Both the position numbers and the translations under genes were made by a program. From JBDKGD01 sp964645125 (lineage in GTDB: Bacteria > Patescibacteriota > Minisyncoccia > UBA6257 > 2-01-FULL-56-20), in NCBI GenBank assembly GCA_964645125.1, contig CAZXZC010000035.1:1-6100 (forward strand): DNA of 6,100 nucleotides. The letters run 5' to 3'. Shown piece by piece: positions 1-3,952 of the stretch. The first letter of the stretch is position 1. The number at the start of each line of letters is the position of its first letter. The notes under the pieces were generated by a model. It had not been told where the DNA came from. It saw only the letters and a program-made list of their open reading frames with translations, and made no database searches.

Positions 1-103
1 CTTTAATTTGTTTATTTTTTTGATGGGACGACGAGTGACATCGGGGAATCTCTAGCAACTTTTGTTGCTCAAACAGAATTTGTTTTTCGGGTTGTCTATA
101 CAT
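1..103 (-). CDS. possible 5' end of a minus-strand gene, cut by left edge
   Basis: An open frame begins at an ATG at 103 on the minus strand and runs 34 codons without a stop off the left edge. An in-frame GTG lies five codons upstream at 118. The predicted start is MYRQPEKQILFEQQ, a polar, Gln- and Lys-rich sequence that I do not recognise. No Shine-Dalgarno and no promoter are visible in the roughly 40 bases between this ATG and the terminator hairpin at 143-170. A plus-strand frame (7-129) is also open here but has no start codon and an in-frame stop at 4-6. The short length means the open frame could be chance. Confidence 0.2.
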   Translation of the reverse strand, partial: MYRQPEKQILFEQQKLLEIPRCHSSSHQKNKQIK

Positions 104-142
104 CCACGACTGGTCCACAAAAATTTTGACGCTGTGCAAAAT

Positions 143-181
143 TGCCGTAGTAAGTTTTCTTACTACGGCACATTCTTTTTT
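143..181. terminator. bidirectional hairpin terminator
   Basis: A perfect 12-bp inverted repeat (143-154 with 159-170, arm TGCCGTAGTAAG) closes a 4-base loop. On the plus strand it is followed by CATTCTTTTTT, a good U-tract. On the minus strand it is followed by ATTTTG, a weaker one. It lies 10 bases beyond the stop codon of the fibre gene (180-182), so it most likely ends minus-strand transcription of the surface cluster. The better plus-strand tail suggests it also blocks or ends a convergent transcript entering from the left. Confidence 0.8.
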
Positions 182-1550
182 AATACCAGACAATAACACC
201 TCCTATGGCCCCGTTTCCACCACATCCTTGCTTTGATCCTCCATTTCCACACGCAAGATTTGACGCTGCCCAGGCACCGCCGCCACCGCCGCCACCCGGC
301 CAAATTCCAGCGCCTGGAGCGCGCGTGTAGCTTCCACCTTGGGCACCGTTTCCGCCAGGGCCACCAAATGGCGCATTTCCTCCAGTGCCTCCATATGACT
401 GACTCGCGACAATACCACCCTCACCGCCTTGTCCAGATAATGAGATAGTTCCCGTTCCCCCAGATGCACTTCCGCCCGCACCACCTTGATTGCGTGATGA
501 AGAAAGAGATCCATACCCGCCGGTGCCGCCAGTTGCTGAAAGCAACGTTGTTGACGTTGGCGAAACAAATGATGAAGAACCGCCAGACCCTGCTTGTGCA
601 GCGGACGGATCCTCGGCGAAAGGATCGCCTGCCGCTCCTACCGTGACACTATATTGCTGGCCAGCAGAGACCGTAAATATCCCCTTTGCATACCCACCTG
701 CACCACCCGCACCACCGCCGGAGCCATTTGATGCGCCTCCTCCACCACCGCCACCACCCCAGACTTCAACCATAATTTTGGTAACGCCTGAAGGAACGGT
801 GAATGTGTCTGAACCAGCCGTAGAGTAGACAGACATGTTTGAAAATCCGCTTGCGGTGGAAGTTGGGGTTTGCCATGTGGCAATACCTGATGCATCGGAG
901 GTTAAAACTTTTCCTGCGCCTGGTGAGCCGCCGGTAATTTTAACCTGACCTGCAACCTCAAGTGCGTATGTGGGGCTGGCTACGCCAATTCCCAATTTAC
1001 TGCTAATGTAGCCGGAACCATACACTGAAAGCTCCTGCGGCAAACCAACGTTCGTGGTGGTTGCAATACCCAGGCCCGAAGGAAATGCAAAATTGCCCGC
1101 GCCAAATACTCCGGCTGTTACGTTTGAGGCGGCAACGGTGCCGGAAAATGTGCCGGCTAAATTTGTGGCAGTGATGGTGCCGTTAATGTTGGTGTCTCCC
1201 CCCACATTTAATACATATGAGCCATTTACTGTAGTGCCAATGGCAGCCTTGTTGTCATTGCGAAGAACAAAGAGTGAGGTGCCGTCGGGCTGTATTGTTT
1301 TTATGGCATACGCGCTGCTGAGTGTATTTGATGCAACCACCAGAAATCTCGTGTCTGTGGGTACGGTGGTGGTGCCGACTGCTACATTACCCGTGCTGTT
1401 TACGCTAATTTTGCCGTTACAGGCACCGGCGGCACACCCTGGGCCCTGGAACTGCGCGCGAGCGACATCTGAACGCATCGCATTGAATGCCGCGATCGAA
1501 AACACCGTAAGGGTGACTGCGAAAAATACCGAAATAAAGAACTTGCGCAT
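180..1550 (-). CDS. secreted glycine-rich fibre/adhesin-like protein
   Basis: The 456-residue product is predicted to be exported. Residues 1-32 look like a signal peptide: basic MRK, hydrophobic stretch about 4-22, and an A-R-A site at 30-32. Residues about 50-230 are Ser/Thr/Gly/Ala/Val-rich beta-type sequence resembling phage tail-fibre necks and Patescibacteria surface proteins, including LGIGVASPTYALEV at 186-199 and GKVLTSDASGIATWQ at 213-227. From about 248 (DTFTVPSGVTKIMVEVWGG) to the end is a glycine-rich domain resembling the Gly_rich_2 type of tail-fibre tips, with 8-Gly (265-272) and 7-Gly (419-425) runs, ending GGVIVWY. Cys pairs occur at 39/44 and 434/443. There is no catalytic motif, so a structural or adhesive surface role is inferred. 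It is the last gene of a minus-strand cluster, 36 bases after the cupredoxin gene. No Shine-Dalgarno precedes the ATG. The assignment as a surface fibre is fairly sure; the ligand is unknown. Confidence 0.85.
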   Translation of the reverse strand: MRKFFISVFFAVTLTVFSIAAFNAMRSDVARAQFQGPGCAAGACNGKISVNSTGNVAVGTTTVPTDTRFLVVASNTLSSAYAIKTIQPDGTSLFVLRNDNKAAIGTTVNGSYVLNVGGDTNINGTITATNLAGTFSGTVAASNVTAGVFGAGNFAFPSGLGIATTTNVGLPQELSVYGSGYISSKLGIGVASPTYALEVAGQVKITGGSPGAGKVLTSDASGIATWQTPTSTASGFSNMSVYSTAGSDTFTVPSGVTKIMVEVWGGGGGGGGASNGSGGGAGGAGGYAKGIFTVSAGQQYSVTVGAAGDPFAEDPSAAQAGSGGSSSFVSPTSTTLLSATGGTGGYGSLSSSRNQGGAGGSASGGTGTISLSGQGGEGGIVASQSYGGTGGNAPFGGPGGNGAQGGSYTRAPGAGIWPGGGGGGGAWAASNLACGNGGSKQGCGGNGAIGGVIVWY

Positions 1551-1564
1551 GGATGTATGGATTA

Positions 1565-1570
1565 AGTATA
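1565..1570 (-). promoter_or_regulatory. possible -10 box (TATACT) before the fibre gene
   Basis: TATACT on the minus strand, 14 bases before the ATG at 1550, matches the bacterial -10 consensus at 5 of 6 positions. No convincing -35 hexamer lies about 17 bases upstream, and the box falls in the 36-base gap after the cupredoxin gene. A transcript from here would have a leader of about 7-8 bases. Read-through from the upstream gene is an equally good explanation. Confidence 0.25.
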
Positions 1571-1586
1571 CGAAATTAAAGAATTT

Positions 1587-2147
1587 TTATGGCACGATCA
1601 CGATGTGCCCCTGTGGCTTGGGAGTGCTGGTACAGGTACTGCAAAAAAAGAGGAAGTCACCGGAAGCTGTGGCATCGAGTGTTATTTTGGTGGTTTTGCC
1701 CTTTGGAAGTGGTACGGCTCGGAACCCGAAATCGGGTTGGGTGAAATCGTAGGCGTGATCCGTGGGGGTAACATTCATCACCACGGTATCACCGGTGTGT
1801 ACAATTATTTTTTCTGGTGAAAATGCGTTTCTGCTCGCTTGTACGTCAAATACCCGAAGTTTTGTAACGGCGCCACTTTTACTTGGTGCTACTAGACTTG
1901 GCACTGCCACACCAGGGGGCGCAGTCTCTCCTTTTTCGGGTACTTTCACATTTTCCATCGCGCTTGGAGACATACTGGTTCGAGTTGCTTCGCCCTTTTC
2001 GTTCGTTTCAGTTGTTGGCGAAGCTTGGTTTTGCGAAAGTTTCATCTGCACGATCACAGTTGCGAGAATAAAAATCGTAACCAACAAGACCCCAATGATG
2101 ATTTCAGTTTTTGTTTTGTGTGTTGTTGGTTGTCCTACTGGTTCCAT
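1587..2147 (-). CDS. membrane-anchored cupredoxin-domain protein
   Basis: The 186-residue protein has a polar N-terminus, one membrane segment (about 15-34, IIIGVLLVTIFILATVIV) and a Thr/Ser/Pro/Glu-rich stalk (about 37-92). A C-terminal cupredoxin-like beta domain (about 95-186) would lie outside the membrane. Family signs are the FSPEKIIVHTGDTVV strand-turn (109-123), TDHAYDF (129-135), the KGKTTKITLDA strand (149-159) and the terminal strand FLFFCSTC...GHIVIV (165-185). Candidate metal ligands are His131, Cys169, Cys172 and His181. In classical blue-copper and CuA domains the Cys is followed by a closely spaced His and a Met; here both are absent and the Cys pair is CX2C, not the CuA CX3C. 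Copper binding or electron transfer is therefore inferred, not shown. CSTC lacks the His needed for a haem c site. It lies between the prepilin gene (120 bases upstream) and the fibre gene (36 bases downstream). There is no Shine-Dalgarno. Confidence 0.82.
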   Translation of the reverse strand: MEPVGQPTTHKTKTEIIIGVLLVTIFILATVIVQMKLSQNQASPTTETNEKGEATRTSMSPSAMENVKVPEKGETAPPGVAVPSLVAPSKSGAVTKLRVFDVQASRNAFSPEKIIVHTGDTVVMNVTPTDHAYDFTQPDFGFRAVPLPKGKTTKITLDATASGDFLFFCSTCTSTPKPQGHIVIVP

Positions 2148-2153
2148 GGTTCT

Positions 2154-2159
2154 ATTTTA
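2154..2159 (-). promoter_or_regulatory. possible -10 box (TAAAAT), leaderless start
   Basis: TAAAAT on the minus strand, 5 of 6 matches to the -10 consensus, ends 6 bases before the ATG at 2147. The expected transcription start would fall on or next to the A of the start codon, giving a leaderless message. This fits the lack of any Shine-Dalgarno before this gene. No good -35 is seen in the AT-rich upstream sequence, so chance is a serious alternative. Confidence 0.25.
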
Positions 2160-2208
2160 CAAGATGTATCGTTTTATGTTTTGCACACTATGTAGAATCA
2201 AGGATAAT

Positions 2209-2266
2209 GAATTAAGAATTAAGGTTTTGTACAAAAGCCATTTTGATTTTTATTCTTTATTCTTAA
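2209..2266. repeat. AT-rich inverted repeat with two 7-bp tandem duplications
   Basis: GAATTAA is duplicated in tandem at 2209-2222 and TTTATTC at 2249-2262. The two units face each other: TTAAGAAT (2212-2219) pairs perfectly with ATTCTTAA (2259-2266), and a further three pairs follow after one mismatch. Nested inside is a 5-bp hairpin, CAAAA-GCCA-TTTTG (2232-2245). The structure begins just beyond the prepilin stop codon (2268-2270), so it could act as a weak 3' end structure for that gene. It is too AT-rich, and lacks the clear T-tract, to call an intrinsic terminator with confidence. Confidence 0.5.
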
Positions 2267-2267
2267 C

Positions 2268-3101
2268 TTACGGACACGCAATCACTGTTGACGTTACGAC
2301 TCCAGTGTTGGTGACATACACCCGCGCGCAGGTGCCACCCGCTGACTTTAAGACCACGCCCGAGGCCGGATTGGTGATGTAGGCGTCAGCGCCGGTAACG
2401 CGCAAACGTCCATTCACCTCAAGCGTATCTTGTGGGCCGGTCGTTCCTACCCCCACATTGCTCCCAGAAAAATAAATAAGGTTGTTGATGGAACGCCACA
2501 ACTGACCCGACACCCCCACATCGAGTGAGTCGCCCGAAGATGGCACGAGGTTCGAATCGAATGTTGCTGCCGATACGCGCGATACCGTGGTTTGCGCGTC
2601 GATTGCCAGCTGCGTGAGTGGATTACTCGATACAGTACTCATGGTGAAGAGAATATTGACGCTGTCACGTGCACCGGCATTGACCTGCTTGATAAGCGAA
2701 AGCGATGAAACACTCACCTTGCTCGACGTGATAGGCGTAGCTGGTGTCGACCCTTCTTGCACATAAATGGCACTGCCTTGCTTGGAAATAATTACCGGAT
2801 CACGCGCAGCGTCTGGCATACGCAGTCGTAGTGTGCTGGCCGTTATTCCTTGTTCGGCATCGATGTAACTTGCCTGTGCTACGTATTTTTGTATTTTTTC
2901 AACTACAAATTGGCTTTCGCGGTTGATATCCACCAGAGCGGCTTGGCGAGTATGCGATCGAACAATGGATAAAAATACCGAGGTGAAGCCAACTGATACC
3001 AACACAAAGATTGCGGAAAATAAGAGAAGTTCGATAATGGTGAAACCAGCGCGAGGCGAGGTTTTAAGGTTATAGGTTATAGGTTTTAGAAAATAAGACA
3101 T
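2268..3101 (-). CDS. type IV prepilin-like protein with tail-fibre-neck C-terminus
   Basis: The 277-residue protein carries a class III (prepilin) signal: leader 1-19 ending PRAG, predicted cleavage between Gly19 and Phe20, then FTIIELLLFSAIF with the conserved Glu at mature position 5 (Glu24) and a hydrophobic helix to about 46. A prepilin peptidase would process it, and it would enter a pilus or pseudopilus at the cytoplasmic membrane. Residues about 50-75 (LVDINRESQFVVEKIQKYV) continue the helix as in PilW- or GspJ-like minor pilins. After about 180 the sequence changes to SGSNVGVGTTGPQDTLEV (212-229) and NGRLRVTG (230-237), a tail-fibre-neck type of segment also present in the downstream fibre protein. 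Two Cys (258, 276) could form a C-terminal disulfide. No in-frame alternative start exists between ATG 3101 and the cleavage site, and there is no Shine-Dalgarno. The prepilin call is firm; major versus minor pilin is unresolved. Confidence 0.88.
   Translation of the reverse strand: MSYFLKPITYNLKTSPRAGFTIIELLLFSAIFVLVSVGFTSVFLSIVRSHTRQAALVDINRESQFVVEKIQKYVAQASYIDAEQGITASTLRLRMPDAARDPVIISKQGSAIYVQEGSTPATPITSSKVSVSSLSLIKQVNAGARDSVNILFTMSTVSSNPLTQLAIDAQTTVSRVSAATFDSNLVPSSGDSLDVGVSGQLWRSINNLIYFSGSNVGVGTTGPQDTLEVNGRLRVTGADAYITNPASGVVLKSAGGTCARVYVTNTGVVTSTVIACP
3067..3087. repeat. heptanucleotide tandem repeat in prepilin leader
   Basis: AGGTTAT occurs twice in exact tandem (3067-3080), followed by a third, one-base-divergent unit AGGTTTT (3081-3087). 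It lies inside the coding sequence and encodes part of the prepilin leader, KPITYNLK, ahead of the processing site. Because 7 is not a multiple of 3, gain or loss of one unit would shift the frame. Confidence 0.75.
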
Positions 3102-3123
3102 TTGTTACGCTGTCGATGTTTTT

Positions 3124-3132
3124 AGTATATCA
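3124..3132 (-). promoter_or_regulatory. extended -10 promoter (TGATATACT) for the prepilin gene
   Basis: On the minus strand TGATATACT fits the extended -10 pattern TGnTATAAT with one mismatch. It lies 22 bases before the ATG at 3101, giving a leader of about 15-16 bases. No consensus -35 is seen, which is tolerable for extended -10 promoters. It sits immediately after the T-tract of the terminator of the preceding gene, an economical terminator-promoter junction. Confidence 0.45.
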
Positions 3133-3169
3133 AAAAGAGAAAGCGCCGACCGTTTGGGGTCAGCGCTTT
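3131..3169 (-). terminator. intrinsic terminator of the 145-aa gene
   Basis: Inverted arms 3140-3151 and 3158-3169 enclose a 6-base loop and are followed on the minus strand by CTCTTTTTG. On the minus strand all 12 positions pair, one as G-U. On the plus strand the same position is a C-A mismatch, so the hairpin suits minus-strand RNA better. It begins 9 bases beyond the stop codon at 3178-3180. The plus strand also has a T-run (TTTTTGTT), so weak two-way action is possible. Confidence 0.85.
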
Positions 3170-3177
3170 TTGTTGGT

Positions 3178-3615
3178 TTAGGTTTTTGGTTTTTTCTTTC
3201 GGGGTACGCGGTAGAATTTTATTTCCACCTCATATTCGCCCAACTGATCTTCTTCGAGTGCTTCCATAAAAGTAACTCGAACTTCGATTCGTTTCCGGTT
3301 ATTGAACCGAAATATAAACCAGTCTTCGGGGTCATCCTCATTGTTCAGATTCCACATCGCAAAAAGATGCGATGCGAGTGCAATCCCTGTTTCTTTATCT
3401 CTGATAGCGAGCATACCTGGTACTCCTTCAGAGACGGAAAAAGAGACTGGTTTGTCGCGAAAGTGAAGCTCGGCAAGTTCTTTTTGGCCAATACTTACAA
3501 CTATATTGACCACATTTATTTTTTTTCTTGCTTTTTTTCTTTCCGCAAGCTTTTTTGATTCTTCATCGATACGATCTTCATCCCACTGAGGTGGGTTCCA
3601 ACGATCACCAGACAT
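3178..3615 (-). CDS. hypothetical cytoplasmic protein, 145 aa
   Basis: I do not recognise this protein. The start chosen is the ATG at 3615 (MSGDRWNPPQWDED), 9 bases after a strong AAGGAGG. A longer frame opens at a TTG at 3687 but would include the Shine-Dalgarno and leader. Residues about 15-33 are a charged, Lys/Glu-rich predicted helix (ESKKLAERKKARKK). Residues about 35-137 look like an alpha/beta or beta-rich domain with alternating hydrophobic strands (INVVNIVVSIG, WFIFRF, IEVRVTF, YEVEIKFY) and an acidic loop NNEDDPEDW (91-99). The tail RVPRKKKPKT is basic. There is no signal peptide, membrane segment or cysteine, so it is probably cytoplasmic; the basic ends would suit nucleic-acid contact, but that is speculation. 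It has its own promoter and terminator and is thus a single-gene transcription unit. Confidence 0.8.
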   Translation of the reverse strand: MSGDRWNPPQWDEDRIDEESKKLAERKKARKKINVVNIVVSIGQKELAELHFRDKPVSFSVSEGVPGMLAIRDKETGIALASHLFAMWNLNNEDDPEDWFIFRFNNRKRIEVRVTFMEALEEDQLGEYEVEIKFYRVPRKKKPKT

Positions 3616-3624
3616 GATGAAAGT

Positions 3625-3631
3625 CCTCCTT
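3625..3631 (-). promoter_or_regulatory. strong Shine-Dalgarno (AAGGAGG)
   Basis: AAGGAGG on the minus strand, 9 bases before the ATG at 3615, fixes the start of the 145-aa protein. It stands out because the four other complete genes in the window lack a comparable site. Confidence 0.85.
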
Positions 3632-3659
3632 TTTTTGAATGTGGAATAATATACTGTTT

Positions 3660-3690
3660 CCGGAAATTGCCGGATCAAAAACAGCAATTT
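3660..3690 (-). promoter_or_regulatory. structured 5' leader: inverted repeats between promoter and RBS
   Basis: Within the predicted untranslated leader of about 80 bases, AAATTGC (3664-3670) and GCAATTT (3684-3690) form a perfect 7-bp stem with a 13-base loop. Overlapping it, 3660-3673 is a 14-bp near-palindrome, CCGG flanking AAATTG, with one mismatched pair. It could be an RNA leader structure or a protein operator just downstream of the promoter. No known riboswitch is recognised. Confidence 0.45.
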
Positions 3691-3702
3691 GTTACTCGTA
3701 GT

Positions 3703-3731
3703 ATATTACCATAAAATATATTTTTTGTCAA
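3703..3731 (-). promoter_or_regulatory. sigma-70-type promoter for the 145-aa gene
   Basis: On the minus strand a perfect -35 TTGACA (3731-3726) is followed by a 17-base spacer and a -10 TAATAT (3708-3703), 4 of 6 matches. An overlapping TATACT (3705-3700) matches 5 of 6 but would need a 20-base spacer. Transcription would start near 3696, leaving a leader of about 80 bases before the ATG at 3615. Confidence 0.7.
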
Positions 3732-3759
3732 ATATAATGATAGGAAGTTGGGTACGCAG

Positions 3760-3799
3760 ATCCTCGCCCTGCCTGGCGGCAGGTAGGTTTCGCAAGGAT
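3760..3799. repeat. palindromic repeat element 1, nested hairpins
   Basis: Outer arms ATCCTCGC (3760-3767) and GCAAGGAT (3792-3799) pair at 7 of 8 positions; the eighth is C-A on plus-strand RNA but G-U on minus-strand RNA. Inside, CCTGCC (3768-3773) and GGCAGG (3778-3783) form a perfect 6-bp hairpin with loop TGGC. The right arm runs into ATGACAG, which also follows element 2. No gene or T-tract is attached. The context is the gene-free stretch 3732-3952. Confidence 0.65.
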
Positions 3800-3837
3800 G
3801 ACAGAGAGGCGTAGGTCTCTACTAGAAGAAACTAGGG

Positions 3838-3858
3838 ATTCCTCGCCAAGCTCGGAAT
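3838..3858. repeat. palindromic repeat element 2
   Basis: ATTCC (3838-3842) and GGAAT (3854-3858) pair. After a 2-by-2 mismatch, GC/GC pairs close a CAA loop. The element is followed by GACAGGG, similar to the flank of element 1. Between elements 1 and 2 (about 3803-3834) lie shorter inverted words, AGAGA/TCTCT and two CTAG sites. Confidence 0.65.
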
Positions 3859-3911
3859 GACAGGGATGGTACTTTAATCCGCAATTGTATGCCTTACCTC
3901 CCTATGCCCTT

Positions 3912-3925
3912 TTGGCTATTGGCTA
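3912..3925. repeat. 7-bp tandem duplication TTGGCTA x2
   Basis: TTGGCTA is present twice in exact tandem in the gene-free stretch between the 145-aa gene promoter and the end of the glycosyltransferase gene. Confidence 0.6.
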
Positions 3926-3929
3926 CTCG

Positions 3930-3948
3930 TGGTGAGCTTGCCGAACCA
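3930..3948. repeat. palindromic repeat element 3, inverted relative to element 2
   Basis: TGGT (3930-3933) and ACCA (3945-3948) pair; after a 2-by-2 mismatch, GC/GC pairs close a TTG loop, the same architecture as element 2. Its core GAGCTTGCCGA (3934-3944) matches the reverse complement of the core of element 2 (3843-3853) at 10 of 11 bases. It starts 4 bases beyond the glycosyltransferase stop codon but has no T-tract on the minus strand, so it is not a standard terminator. Confidence 0.6.
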
Positions 3949-3952
3949 TACC

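Noticed and set aside
1..129. Plus-strand open frame ending at a TGA at 127-129 just before the terminator
   Set aside because: It has an in-frame stop at 4-6 and no ATG, GTG or TTG between; it could only be coding as a frameshifted remnant, which cannot be shown here.
490..828. Plus-strand frame encoding a poly-proline protein
   Set aside because: It is the antisense of glycine codons (GGN read as CCN) in the fibre gene, which explains the PPPPPPPP runs.
1587..1650. CSTC in the cupredoxin as a haem c attachment site
   Set aside because: A haem c site needs CXXCH, and the residue after the second Cys is Thr.
1054..2382. Two long plus-strand open frames (1054-1752, 232 codons; 1762-2382, 206 codons) antisense to the surface genes
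   Set aside because: They have no Shine-Dalgarno and no recognisable domain, and they lie exactly opposite genes with clear signal peptide, pilin and cupredoxin features. They are side products of the codon use of those genes.
3154..3558. Plus-strand 134-codon Phe-rich frame
   Set aside because: It runs through a terminator hairpin and opposite the 145-aa gene, which has its own promoter, RBS and terminator.
3616..3687. Longer N-terminus for the 145-aa protein from a TTG at 3687
   Set aside because: It would translate the strong Shine-Dalgarno and the structured leader, and the TTG has no RBS of its own; the ATG at 3615 is far better placed.
3732..3952. CRISPR array or small RNA gene in the repeat-rich gap
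   Set aside because: The repeats are few, palindromic, of different sequence and unevenly spaced, with no spacers and no cas genes; no tRNA-like or known ncRNA fold was seen.
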